Positions 1 to 6,849 are shown, numbered from the stretch's first letter. The stretch is DNA of 15,131 bases from DATHGT01 sp035317605 (GCA_035317605.1 DATHGT010000097.1:1-15131), one strand, 5' to 3'. A program made the numbers and translations. Notes: generated by a model not told the origin, from the letters alone.

Positions 1-86
1 GACAGTCGGGGGCCCATCTGCAGCACCAGCCGCCCCTGCACCTGCTCGCGTTGCCACTGCCGGTAATCCGCGTCGCCCGGCGGCCC
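1..86 (-). other. unassigned minus-strand coding-like fragment at left edge
   Basis: The minus strand is open from the left edge to about position 86. It reads a coding-like peptide containing DADYRQWQREQVQGRLVLQM and no stop, while the plus frames look compositionally random. No start codon with a ribosome binding site is visible, and nothing continues it to the right. The D-Y-x-x-W-Q-R-E pattern is faintly like an NRPS condensation-domain segment, but it is far too short to call. The stretch from 87 to 160 shows no recognisable gene, RNA or repeat. Confidence 0.2.
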
Positions 87-160
87 TGATCGCCGGCTGC
101 CCGCGCGACTCGTAGGCCCGGCGCTCGTTGCACGCTGTGGCGAGGCCGGGCCTTCGTGCG

Positions 161-214
161 TCAGATCACCCCGTCGGCCTTCAGCTTCGTGAGGTCTTCC
201 GGACCGAGCGACAA
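161..214 (-). pseudogene. possible C-terminal remnant of a CaiB/BaiF-type CoA-transferase
   Basis: Read on the minus strand, this stretch gives LSLGPEDLTKLKADGVI followed by a TGA stop (163-161). Family III (CaiB/BaiF) CoA-transferases typically end in a helix of the form S-x-E-E-x-x-x-L-x-x-x-G-V-I, so the match to a terminal segment is plausible. Upstream of about position 214 the frame stops resembling that family and the plus strand turns into a cyclase fragment, so only the last 17 or so codons remain. The match is short and rests on pattern memory, so other proteins ending in a similar helix cannot be excluded. Confidence 0.3.
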
Positions 215-396
215 CCGTGAACGTGGCCGCTCACCTGGAGACCCACACCAAGGTCCTCGGCCGCCCCATCCTGATCGACGAAACCACGCGGAACGGACTC
301 GGCGACGAGGTCCGCGTGGAGTCTCACGGCCCCGCCCAGCTCAAGACCAAGAGCCAGGCCGTAGAGGTCTACTCGGTCGTCCGCCCGTCGAGTTGA
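205..396 (+). pseudogene. C-terminal fragment of a class III adenylate/guanylate cyclase
   Basis: From about position 205 the plus strand encodes VNVAAHLETHTKVLGRPILI followed by a GLGDEVRVESHGPAQLKTKS-like segment and ends with TGA at 394-396. This is the characteristic end of the class III cyclase catalytic domain: the G-D-x-V-N-x-A-A-R-L-E helix, then the strand and the L-K-G-K-x-x-P-V-x-V-Y-x-V tail. The family motif G-D-T-V-N is degraded here to A-T-T-V-N. A stop codon at 190-192 lies in the same frame just upstream, so most of the roughly 180-residue domain, including the metal-binding aspartates, is absent. It is a remnant and not a working cyclase. Its stop codon overlaps the presumed -35 element of the vapB promoter. 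Confidence 0.7.
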
Positions 397-421
397 CCGG
401 CTGCATCTGATGTCATAGCAT
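393..421 (+). promoter_or_regulatory. sigma70-like promoter of vapBC
   Basis: A TTGACC -35 hexamer (393-398) is followed after exactly 17 bases by TAGCAT (416-421) as a -10. Transcription would begin about 6-8 bases further on, at 427-429, which is the vapB start codon itself. No Shine-Dalgarno sequence precedes that ATG, consistent with a leaderless message. The -10 lies inside the palindrome at 402-429. This is assigned from pattern only. Confidence 0.5.
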
Positions 422-429
422 CAGATGCA
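402..429. promoter_or_regulatory. palindromic operator overlapping -10 and vapB start
   Basis: Two perfect 11-bp inverted arms (402-412 and 419-429, core GCATCTGATG and CATCAGATGC) flank a 6-base spacer TCATAG. The right arm ends on the A of the vapB ATG and covers the presumed -10. VapB-type ribbon-helix-helix antitoxins, with their VapC partners, repress their own promoters by binding such inverted repeats. The position and perfection make this the likely autoregulatory operator; binding is inferred. Confidence 0.7.
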
Positions 430-668
430 TGAGGACGACGCTCGATATCGACGATGATGTGCTGCGAGCGGCCAAGGACCTCGCCCGGCGCGAGCGGAAG
501 ACGGCGGGCCGGGTCATCTCCGAGCTCGCCCGTAAAGCCCTGACCGGCGCCGAGGCGGTCAGGGTCAGAGAACCCAAATCGTCGTATGGGTTCCGCCCGT
601 TCCCGAAGCGCGGCGGGATCGTGACCAACGACGTGATCGATCGACTCCGTGAGGACGACGCGTATTGA
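429..668 (+). CDS. vapB: VapB-type ribbon-helix-helix antitoxin
   Basis: A 79-residue protein. The first 40 residues (MRTTLDIDDDVLRAAKDLAR onward) show the beta strand and two helices of a ribbon-helix-helix DNA-binding fold, here in the short form typical of VapB antitoxins paired with Mycobacterium-type PIN toxins. The C-terminal half (about residues 45-79, with a GFRPFPKRGG stretch) would be the flexible toxin-binding tail that wraps the VapC groove. The start at 429 is chosen because it begins the fold exactly and ends the operator palindrome; no ribosome binding site is present. Its TGA stop overlaps the TTG start of the downstream toxin, so translation is probably coupled. The expected role is neutralising VapC and, with it, repressing the operon. 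Confidence 0.88.
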   Translation: MRTTLDIDDDVLRAAKDLARRERKTAGRVISELARKALTGAEAVRVREPKSSYGFRPFPKRGGIVTNDVIDRLREDDAY

Positions 669-1096
669 CGCGGGGGTTGCTGGACGTCAACGTTCTGATC
701 GCGCTCCTCGACGCCGACCACTCGCTTCATCAACAGGCGCGCGAATGGTTCGGCCGAAACGCCGAAGCAGGTTGGGCCTCGTGCCCGTTGACCCAGAACG
801 GGTGCGTACGGATCATGTCGCATCCGGGCTATCCGAACGCGTTATCCGTTCGCTCCGTCATGGACCGATTGCGCGAGGCGACACGGAGTCCCCACCATGA
901 GTTCTGGACCGACGACGTGAGCCTGCTCGATCCGCGGATCGCCGACCCCAGTCGCATCCATGGGCCCCGGCAACTGACCGACGTGTACCTGCTCGCCCTG
1001 GCCGTCCATCGAAGCGGACGGTTCGTCACGTTCGACGCGTCGGTCCCCCTGAGCGCGATCGCGGGCGCCGAGAAGAAACACATCGTCGCCCTGTAG
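665..1096 (+). CDS. vapC: VapC-type PIN-domain ribonuclease toxin
   Basis: A 143-residue PIN-domain protein, the usual VapC length. It opens with LLDVNVLIALLDADH, giving the first acidic metal ligand at Asp7. LTDVYLLALA supplies Asp106, and RFVTFDASVP supplies Asp124. The second canonical position, often Glu, lies in PLTQNGCVRI and reads Gln44-Asn45, a variant seen in the Mtu_PIN subfamily. Family knowledge: VapC toxins are Mg-dependent endoribonucleases, often cleaving tRNA or rRNA, held inactive by VapB. The start is a rare TTG in the overlap TTGA (665-668) with the vapB stop, which would keep toxin output below antitoxin. It converges on the TauD-family gene with only 18 bases between, and no terminator hairpin is seen. 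Confidence 0.9.
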   Translation: MTRGLLDVNVLIALLDADHSLHQQAREWFGRNAEAGWASCPLTQNGCVRIMSHPGYPNALSVRSVMDRLREATRSPHHEFWTDDVSLLDPRIADPSRIHGPRQLTDVYLLALAVHRSGRFVTFDASVPLSAIAGAEKKHIVAL

Positions 1097-1114
1097 GGCT
1101 GACGATCGAACGCG

Positions 1115-2002
1115 CTACGCCGCCTCGACCTGGGCGGTGGTGGGGGCGTCGCCGGCCACGGTGGTGCGGCGCATGTCGCGGGCGTGGCGCTGGTCGTAGC
1201 GGCGCCCGCGGTGCATCACCTGGCGGTTGTCCCACATGACGAGGTCCCACCGGCGCCACTGGTGGGAGTAGACGAACTTCGGTTGAGTGGCGTGCTCGGT
1301 GAGCTCGCGAAGCAGGATGCGCGCCTCCGGCGTGGTCATGCCCACGATGGCGCCGGCGTGGGACGCGAGGTAGAGCGACTTGCGGCCGGACACCGGATGC
1401 GTGCGCACGAGCCGCTGGCGTACCGGCCGGAAGTTCTTCCGCTCCTCGTCGGTGAAGTCGACCATGCCGAGCGAGCCGCGCGAGAACATCAGCGAGTGCT
1501 CGCAGATCAGGTCCTCGACCTCCGCCTTCGCCGCCGCGTCGAGCGCGTCGTAGGCCGCCCGCATGTCCGCGAACTCGGTGTTGCCGCCCACGGGATTGAC
1601 CACGCGCGCCGACAGCAGCGAGTACTTGGCGGGGATCGCGCGGAACGAGCTGTCGGAGTGCCACAGCAGATTGCCGAGGTTGAACAGGTGCACCCGCGAC
1701 TCCCGATCGAGGGGCCGGCCGTCCTTACCGAGATTGGAGACGTCGTTCATGCCATCGACCAGGCGCTTGTCCTCGGGCTTGGTCACGTTGCCGCCCCGCG
1801 CGTTCTCCAGCTCACCGAAGTTCCGGCTGAAGGCCATCTGCTGCTCGTCGGTGATTTCCTGGTCGCGGTAGACCAGCACCGCGTAACGATCCATCCCCGC
1901 CTCGATGGCCGCCACCTCCTCGCGCGACAGCGGCTTGCGGATGTCGATTCCGGAGACTTCACCGACGAACACGGGATGGATCTGGCGGATCGAGATCGTC
2001 AT
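1115..2002 (-). CDS. TauD/TfdA-family Fe(II)/2-oxoglutarate dioxygenase
   Basis: A 295-residue cytoplasmic protein of normal family length. The iron-binding facial triad is visible as His115 and Asp117 (LLWHSDSSF) and His264 (NRQVMHRGRRYD). The 2-oxoglutarate carboxylate-binding arginine lies in HARDMRRTTV (Arg275-279). These enzymes hydroxylate an organic substrate using O2 and 2-oxoglutarate, for instance taurine or aryloxyacetates; the GRKSLYLASHAGAIVGM segment is more TfdA-like than TauD-like, but the substrate cannot be read off. The start ATG at 2002 follows a GAGGAG 9 bases upstream; longer in-frame extensions have no family similarity. It is divergent from the acyl-CoA dehydrogenase operon across 84 bp holding a palindrome, so the two may share a regulator. 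Confidence 0.9.
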   Translation of the reverse strand: MTISIRQIHPVFVGEVSGIDIRKPLSREEVAAIEAGMDRYAVLVYRDQEITDEQQMAFSRNFGELENARGGNVTKPEDKRLVDGMNDVSNLGKDGRPLDRESRVHLFNLGNLLWHSDSSFRAIPAKYSLLSARVVNPVGGNTEFADMRAAYDALDAAAKAEVEDLICEHSLMFSRGSLGMVDFTDEERKNFRPVRQRLVRTHPVSGRKSLYLASHAGAIVGMTTPEARILLRELTEHATQPKFVYSHQWRRWDLVMWDNRQVMHRGRRYDQRHARDMRRTTVAGDAPTTAQVEAA

Positions 2003-2031
2003 CGGTCGCCGCTCCTCGCAAGCATGTTGGC

Positions 2032-2045
2032 CGATGGTACCATCG
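2032..2045. promoter_or_regulatory. 14-bp perfect palindrome in divergent promoter region
   Basis: CGATGGTACCATCG is a perfect 14-bp palindrome in the 84-bp gap between the divergent TauD-family and acyl-CoA dehydrogenase genes. It is a reasonable operator for a dimeric regulator acting on both. No regulator gene lies nearby and no clear -35/-10 pair was found. Confidence 0.35.
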
Positions 2046-2086
2046 TCCCCGAACTCGCGGCCCGCCACCAGGGAGGAGAGCGACCC

Positions 2087-3271
2087 ATGGACCTGAACTA
2101 CTCGCCCGAAGAAACCGCCTTCCGCGACGAGGTGCGCGGGTGGCTGGACCAGAACCTGCCCGGCGACCTGCGCGACAAGGTGCTCGACTACAAGGAGCTG
2201 TCGAAGGACGACCTCGAGCGCTGGCACAAGCTCCTGGCGAAGAAGGGCTGGGTCGCCCCGGACTGGCCGGCCGAGTGGGGCGGCACCGCATGGAACATGG
2301 TCGAGCGCTACATCTTCGAAGAAGAATGCGGCTACGCGGGCACGCCCCCGCTGATCCCCTTCGGCCTGCGCATGGTGGCGCCCGTGCTCTTCCGCTTCGG
2401 CACCGACGCCCAGAAGCAGCGCTATCTACCAAAGATCTACAGCGGCGAGGAGTTCTGGTGCCAGGGCTACTCCGAGCCGGGGTCGGGGTCGGACCTCGCG
2501 TCGCTGAAGACGCGCGCCGTCCGCGACAACGGTCATTACGTGGTGAGCGGCCAGAAGATCTGGACCACGCTCGCCCACTACGCCGACTGGATCTTCTGCC
2601 TGGTCCGCACCGACGCGAGCCAGGCCAAGCGCCAGGAGGGCATCTCGTTCCTGCTCATCGACATGAAGACGCCGGGGATCACCGTGCGTCCCATCTACCT
2701 GATGGACGGCGGCCACGAGGTCAACGAGGTGTTCTTCGACGACGTGAAGGTGCCGGTCGAGAACCTCGTTCACGAAGAGGGCAAGGGCTGGACGGTGGCC
2801 AAGTACCTGCTCGGCTACGAGCGCATGGGGACCGGGCGCATCGGCGTCTCCAAGCGCGAGCTGCTGCGGGTGAAGGAAGTGGCGGCGGCCGCCAAGAAGG
2901 ACGGCAAGCCGCTGCTCGACGACCCGCGCTTCCGCGACCGGCTCTCGCGCGTGGAGGTCGAGCTGATGGCGCTGGAGATCACCAACCTGAGATTCCTCGA
3001 CCAGCTGCGCCGGGGCGATCGTCCGCCGGGCGCGGAAGTCTCGCTGCTCAAGATCAAGGGCACCGAGATCCAGCAATCGCTGACCGAGCTGATGATGCAG
3101 GCCGCGGGGCCGTTCGCCCAGGCCTTCCGCCCCGTGGAGGCCGACCCCGGCTTCGACCGCTTCACCGCGACGCTCGCGTCGCGCTATTGCAACGTGCGCA
3201 AGGCCACGATCTACGCCGGCTCCAACGAGATCCAGCGCAACATCATCAGCAAGCTGACGCTGGGGTTGTAG
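2087..3271 (+). CDS. acyl-CoA dehydrogenase, likely catalytic subunit of a heteromeric pair
   Basis: A 394-residue flavoprotein with the full ACAD architecture: an N-terminal helical domain (about 1-120), a beta domain with the FAD motif QGYSEPGSGSDLASLKT (126-142), and a C-terminal helical domain ending YAGSNEIQRNIISK (376-389). It should remove alpha,beta hydrogens from an acyl-CoA, passing electrons to ETF. In SCAD/MCAD the catalytic base is the Glu of the I-Y-E-G-T motif, which is Ala377 here. A Glu-Arg pair at 245-246 (LLGYERMGTG) matches the base position used by isovaleryl- and long-chain-type and by FadE26-like enzymes. The start is ATG 2087, 7 bases after GGAGGAGAG. A second ACAD follows after 9 bases, as in FadE26/27 and FadE28/29-type alpha2beta2 enzymes for bulky side-chain CoA esters. 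The substrate is unknown. Confidence 0.93.
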   Translation: MDLNYSPEETAFRDEVRGWLDQNLPGDLRDKVLDYKELSKDDLERWHKLLAKKGWVAPDWPAEWGGTAWNMVERYIFEEECGYAGTPPLIPFGLRMVAPVLFRFGTDAQKQRYLPKIYSGEEFWCQGYSEPGSGSDLASLKTRAVRDNGHYVVSGQKIWTTLAHYADWIFCLVRTDASQAKRQEGISFLLIDMKTPGITVRPIYLMDGGHEVNEVFFDDVKVPVENLVHEEGKGWTVAKYLLGYERMGTGRIGVSKRELLRVKEVAAAAKKDGKPLLDDPRFRDRLSRVEVELMALEITNLRFLDQLRRGDRPPGAEVSLLKIKGTEIQQSLTELMMQAAGPFAQAFRPVEADPGFDRFTATLASRYCNVRKATIYAGSNEIQRNIISKLTLGL

Positions 3272-3280
3272 GAGATCCTC

Positions 3281-4420
3281 ATGAACTTTGAGCTGAGCGA
3301 CGAGCAGACGCTGCTGGCCGAGACCATCAAGCGGTTCGTGGCCACGCACTACAACTTCGACGCGCGGGCCAAGATCATTGCCTCGCCGGCGGGTCACAGC
3401 GAGGACGTGTGGGCGGCGCTGGCCGAGATGGGCGTGCTCGGGATTCCGTTCGCCGAGGCCCACGGCGGGTTCGGGGGCACCACTGTCGACGTCATGCTGG
3501 TGATGGAGGCCATCGGCGAAGGCCTGCTGGTCGAGCCGTACCTCGCGACGGTCGGGCTCGGCGGGCGCTTCGTGTCCCGCGCGGGGACGAGGGCCCAGCA
3601 GGAGCGCATCCTGCCCGCGCTGATCCAGGGCAAGCACACGCTGGCCTTCGCGCACACCGAGCCCGGTGCGCGTTACGACCTCCGCCAGGTCGGGCTGCGC
3701 GCTCGGAAGTCGGGCGAGGGCTTCACGCTCGACGGCGAAAAGCGCATGGTGCTGCACGGTGGCAGTGCCGACACGCTGGTGGTCTCCGCGCGCACGTCGG
3801 GGGGCGAGACCGACGCCGACGGCATCACGCTCTTCCTGGTTCCGCGCGCCACGCCCGGCGTGTCGGTGAAGGACTACCGCACCATCGACAACCTGCGCGC
3901 CGCGGACATCACGTTCACCAACGTGAGCGTGGGCGCGGAGGCGGCGATGGGCGGCAGCGTGGTCGGTAACGGCTATCCAGTCATCGAAGAAGTCGTCGAC
4001 TACGCTATCGCGCTGTGCTGTGCCGAGGCCGTGGGCGCCATCCGCTACGCCAACGAGGCCACGCTCGAATATCTGAAGACCCGGCGTCAGTTCGGCGTGC
4101 CCATCGGCAGCTTCCAGGCCCTGCAGCACCGCATGGTCGACATGATGATCAGCTACGAGCAGGCCCGTTCGATGGCGTACCTGGCCTGCGTGAAGATCGA
4201 CACGTCGGACGCCGACGAGCGCCGGCGCGTGATCTCCGCGGCCAAGATCAAGATCGCCGACGCCTGCCGCCACGTGAGCCAGGAGTCGGTCCAGCTCCAC
4301 GGCGGCATGGGCATGACCGAGGAGCTGAAGATCAGCCACACCTTCCGCCGCCTCACCATGCTCGCCCAGGCCTTCGGCGACGCCGAGCACCACCTGGAGA
4401 GATTCGCGGGCGCTTCGTGA
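3281..4420 (+). CDS. acyl-CoA dehydrogenase, second subunit of the pair
   Basis: A 379-residue ACAD. It has the C-terminal-domain signature TRRQFGVPIGSFQALQHRMV (268-287) that contacts FAD across the dimer and VQLHGGMGMTEE (337-348), where most ACADs carry the pre-catalytic loop. The FAD/substrate loop is poor: AFAHTEPGARYDL (122-134) replaces the usual Q-x-x-T/S-E-P-x-A-G-S-D. No Glu-Arg pair occurs at the isovaleryl-type base position (DYAIALCCAEAVG, 240-252). This reduced active site suits the non-catalytic partner of a heterotetramer such as FadE27 or FadE28, so the two genes probably make one enzyme. AGGAG at 3270-3274 sits 6 bases before the ATG. Its TGA overlaps the GTG of the FIST gene by 4 bases. 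Confidence 0.92.
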   Translation: MNFELSDEQTLLAETIKRFVATHYNFDARAKIIASPAGHSEDVWAALAEMGVLGIPFAEAHGGFGGTTVDVMLVMEAIGEGLLVEPYLATVGLGGRFVSRAGTRAQQERILPALIQGKHTLAFAHTEPGARYDLRQVGLRARKSGEGFTLDGEKRMVLHGGSADTLVVSARTSGGETDADGITLFLVPRATPGVSVKDYRTIDNLRAADITFTNVSVGAEAAMGGSVVGNGYPVIEEVVDYAIALCCAEAVGAIRYANEATLEYLKTRRQFGVPIGSFQALQHRMVDMMISYEQARSMAYLACVKIDTSDADERRRVISAAKIKIADACRHVSQESVQLHGGMGMTEELKISHTFRRLTMLAQAFGDAEHHLERFAGAS

Positions 4421-5577
4421 TCAAGGCAGGCAGCGGTCTCGCGGTGGGTGCCGCCGACAACGCGGCGCTCGACGCGTCGCTCCAGGCCATGGAACGCAGC
4501 GGGACCGACCACGCCGATCTCGCGCTCGTCTTCGTGACCGGCGACGACGCCTTGCCGAGGATGCATCAGGCGTTGCACGCCGTCCGCCGCGTGACCGGGG
4601 CGCGTGCCGTCCTGGGCTGCAGCGGCGCCGGCGTGCTCACCGAACGGCGCGAGGTCGAGGGCGAGCCGGCCGTCGCCGTGCTTGCGATCCGGTGCGAGCG
4701 GCTCGTGGCCACGCCGTTCCTGTTCGAGGGGCAGGGCGAGCGCGCAGAGCTGGGAGTCGAACTGTCTCAGCGCATCGGCGCCACCGTCGCCGAAGGGGGC
4801 TGCGCGCTCGTGTTGCCGGACGCGATGGGATGCAATCCGCCCGCGCTCCTCTCTCAGCTCCACGAGATGCTCGGGGCGGTGCCGGTGCTGGGCGCCGTCG
4901 CGGCGGGCGCACCGATGTTCGAGCTGTACAACACCGACGCCGCGCAGGGCGCCCTCGTCGGCGTTGCGCTCTCCGGCCTCGCGCCGGTCATCGGCGTGGC
5001 CCAGGGCTGCACCCCGATCGGCGCGCCCTACGTGATCACGCGCGCCGAGGCCAACGTGATCGAGCGGATCGGCAACCGTCCGGCGCTCGAGATCCTCGAG
5101 GAGGCCATCCACGCCCTGCCGGACGCGGAGGCGCGCGTGCCTCACGCGGGCCTGTTCGCCGGCCTCGCCATGGATCCCGCGAAGTCACCGCTCGAGCGCG
5201 GCGACTTTCTCGTGCGCAACCTGGTGGGCGCCGATCGATCGAGCGGCGCCCTGGCCGTGGCCGAGCGCGTGCGGGTGGGACAGACCGTGCAGTTCCAGAT
5301 CCGCGACGCCGAGGCCTCGCGCTGGGACTTGCGCGCGATGCTCGACGAGGTGACGGCGCGGCTCGGCGGTCGCCGTCCGGCCTTCGGCTGCTATTTCAAC
5401 TGCGCGGGCCGCGGGCGCGGTCTCTTCGGCGTCCCCGACCACGACGTGACGTTGATCCGCGAGCGCCTCGGCGAGTTCCCGCTCATCGGCTTCTTCGGCA
5501 ACGGCGAGTTCGCCCCCGTCGGCCGCCGCAACTTCTTCCACAACTACACCGGCGCGCTGGTGGTGTTTCCGGGCTGA
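4417..5577 (+). CDS. FIST-domain (FIST_N + FIST_C) sensory protein
   Basis: A 386-residue soluble protein with no signal peptide or membrane segment. The N-terminal FIST domain spans about residues 35-235, with the typical ARAVLGCSGAGVL strand-loop (63-74). The FIST_C domain spans about 240-380, with CYFNCAGRGRGLFG (325-338) and GFFGNGEFAPVG (358-369), the usual conserved segments. FIST domains are proposed small-ligand sensors, commonly fused to kinases, cyclases or chemoreceptors, but here the domain stands alone. The GTG start at 4417 lies in the overlap GTGA with the preceding acyl-CoA dehydrogenase stop, so translation is probably coupled. A link to the acyl-CoA pathway, for example sensing its product, is inferred only from this arrangement. 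Confidence 0.9.
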   Translation: MIKAGSGLAVGAADNAALDASLQAMERSGTDHADLALVFVTGDDALPRMHQALHAVRRVTGARAVLGCSGAGVLTERREVEGEPAVAVLAIRCERLVATPFLFEGQGERAELGVELSQRIGATVAEGGCALVLPDAMGCNPPALLSQLHEMLGAVPVLGAVAAGAPMFELYNTDAAQGALVGVALSGLAPVIGVAQGCTPIGAPYVITRAEANVIERIGNRPALEILEEAIHALPDAEARVPHAGLFAGLAMDPAKSPLERGDFLVRNLVGADRSSGALAVAERVRVGQTVQFQIRDAEASRWDLRAMLDEVTARLGGRRPAFGCYFNCAGRGRGLFGVPDHDVTLIRERLGEFPLIGFFGNGEFAPVGRRNFFHNYTGALVVFPG

Positions 5578-5580
5578 CGT

Positions 5581-5732
5581 CTAATGTCTCTCGCGGAATT
5601 GGTTAGCCCCCCGCGGGTCCGGGGTCGAGCGCCGATTTCGCAGAAAAGAGGAGCGCAGCTCCTCTTTTTGAGGACCTAGGCCAGCCGACCCCGGACCCGC
5701 GGGGGGCTAACCAATTCCGCGAGACTCATTAG
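5581..5732. repeat. nested inverted repeat between convergent genes (MITE-like)
   Basis: Arms of 47 bp (5581-5627 and 5686-5732) are complementary at 45 of 47 positions, including 39 consecutive matches (5589-5627). They flank a 58-base centre that holds a second, perfect hairpin (5644-5668). The ends both read CTAATG outward-in, and the right end supplies the TAA stop of the minus-strand LLM gene. The whole element lies 3 bases after the FIST stop codon. It contains no coding capacity. It could be a non-autonomous mobile element with long terminal inverted repeats, a recent inverted duplication, or an oversized bidirectional terminator. No obvious target-site duplication was found. Confidence 0.85.
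5644..5669. terminator. bidirectional intrinsic terminator hairpin
   Basis: AAAAGAGGAGC and GCTCCTCTTTT form an 11-bp perfect stem with a GCA loop. The stem is A-rich on the left and T-rich on the right (five T on the plus strand, four on the minus), so it can act as a Rho-independent terminator for both the FIST gene and the convergent LLM gene. It is the centre of the larger inverted repeat. Confidence 0.75.
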
Positions 5733-6760
5733 CTCGCGAGCTGCGCCATCAGCTCCATGGCTTCGGGCTGGTCGGTGACGATCGTGAGGCCGGTGATGCC
5801 GGAGTCGGCCCAGGGCTGGTAGCGCTCGCGGATGCGGGCGACGGGGCCGACCAGCGACATCTCGTCGCAGAACTCGTCGGGCACGGCGGCCTCCGCTTCG
5901 CTCTTGCGCTTGGCCAGATACAGCTCCTGGATGCGCTGAGCCGCGTCACCGAAGCCGCGGCGGATCATCATGTCCTTGTGGAAGTTCTTGTCGCGGTGTC
6001 CCATGCCGCCGGCGTAGAGCGCGATCCGCGGCTTCATGCGAGCGAGCGCGCCGCGCACGTCGTCGGTGATCCGCACCTCGGCGCGGGCCTGGATCTCGAA
6101 GTCGGCGAAGCCCTTGCCGCCGCCCGCGCGACGAAAGCCTTCTTCGAGCCACGGCCGCAGCTCAGGCATCAGCCGAGGGACGAAGCCGAGCGGCAGCCAG
6201 CCGTCGGCGATCTCGGCGGTGAGCTTGACGTTGGCCTCGGTGCCGGTGCCGAGCCAGATCGGTAGCCGCGGGTTCATGTGCAGGATCGAGGTCAGCGGCT
6301 TGCCCACGCCGAGCGCGCCGGGACCGGTGTAGGGGAGCGAGATCTCACGCCCGGTGTGGGCCACCGGGTCCTTGCGCTCGAAGACCTTGCGCATGATCGC
6401 CACGTAATCGCGGATGCGCCAGTACGGCTTGCCCCAGGGCTGGCCGTACCAGCCCTCGACGATCTGCGGACCCGACACGCCGAGCCCGGCGATCACGCGC
6501 CCGCCGCCGGCGAGCGCGTCCACCGTGCCCGCGGCCATCGCCGCCGAGGCCGGCGGCCGCGCGGCGAGCTGCATGATGCCGGTGCCCAGGCGAATGCGCT
6601 TGGTGAGCGCCGCGAGATAGGCGAGCGGCGTGATCGCGTCCGACCCGTACGCCTCCGCCGTCCACACCGAATCGAACCCGAGCTTCTCCGCCAGCAGGAT
6701 CTTGTCCACCGGCAGCTTCAGCTCCGCCCCCGAATACCCGATGTTGAGCCCGAGCTTCAT
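5729..6760 (-). CDS. LLM-class (luciferase-like, F420/FMN) oxidoreductase
   Basis: A 343-residue TIM-barrel protein of the bacterial luciferase-like monooxygenase superfamily. Supporting segments are MKLGLNIGYSG at the first strand, GFDSVWTAEAYGSDAITPL (28-46), RIRLGTGIMQLAARPP (55-70), GLGVSGPQIVEGWYGQPWG (92-110) and ADGWLPLGF (185-193). Many members of this subgroup are coenzyme F420-dependent dehydrogenases and others are FMN-dependent monooxygenases; the sequence does not settle which, and no F420 genes are in the window. ATG 6760 follows GGAGGA 7 bases upstream, and a longer in-frame extension has no similarity. The stop codon TAA lies within the right arm of the large inverted repeat. 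It is divergent from the DUF2235 gene over 89 bp. Confidence 0.9.
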   Translation of the reverse strand: MKLGLNIGYSGAELKLPVDKILLAEKLGFDSVWTAEAYGSDAITPLAYLAALTKRIRLGTGIMQLAARPPASAAMAAGTVDALAGGGRVIAGLGVSGPQIVEGWYGQPWGKPYWRIRDYVAIMRKVFERKDPVAHTGREISLPYTGPGALGVGKPLTSILHMNPRLPIWLGTGTEANVKLTAEIADGWLPLGFVPRLMPELRPWLEEGFRRAGGGKGFADFEIQARAEVRITDDVRGALARMKPRIALYAGGMGHRDKNFHKDMMIRRGFGDAAQRIQELYLAKRKSEAEAAVPDEFCDEMSLVGPVARIRERYQPWADSGITGLTIVTDQPEAMELMAQLAS

Positions 6761-6776
6761 CTTGCGTTCCTCCCCA

Positions 6777-6792
6777 AAGGTCGACCTTGACA
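6777..6792. promoter_or_regulatory. palindrome overlapping a TTGACA box in divergent promoter region
   Basis: AAGGTCGACCTT (6777-6788) is a perfect 12-bp palindrome whose right half runs into TTGACA (6787-6792), a consensus -35 for the rightward DUF2235 gene. The best -10-like string, TATGCA (6814-6819), is 21 bases away, longer than the usual 16-18, so the promoter is unproven. A dimeric repressor on the palindrome would block this promoter. Confidence 0.35.
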
Positions 6793-6849
6793 CCCGCGCG
6801 GGGTTGCTCCGAGTATGCATTTGTCCATTCCGGCCGCAAGGAGGGAACT

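Noticed and set aside
156..410. An 84-codon plus-strand open frame starting with ATG-like GTG near position 156
   Set aside because: Its translation is Arg/Pro/Gly-rich with no family resemblance. The neighbouring frame clearly encodes the cyclase C-terminal fragment instead.
1184..2086. Upstream extension of the first acyl-CoA dehydrogenase to position 1184
   Set aside because: The extension is antisense to the TauD-family gene and has no ACAD similarity. ATG 2087 has a strong GGAGGAGAG and starts the fold at the normal place.
2426..4393. A 655-codon open frame on the minus strand opposite the two acyl-CoA dehydrogenases
   Set aside because: It is antisense to two genes with full family signatures. 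The translation is a His/Arg/Val-rich mirror typical of high-GC third-position bias and contains no recognisable domain or ribosome binding site.
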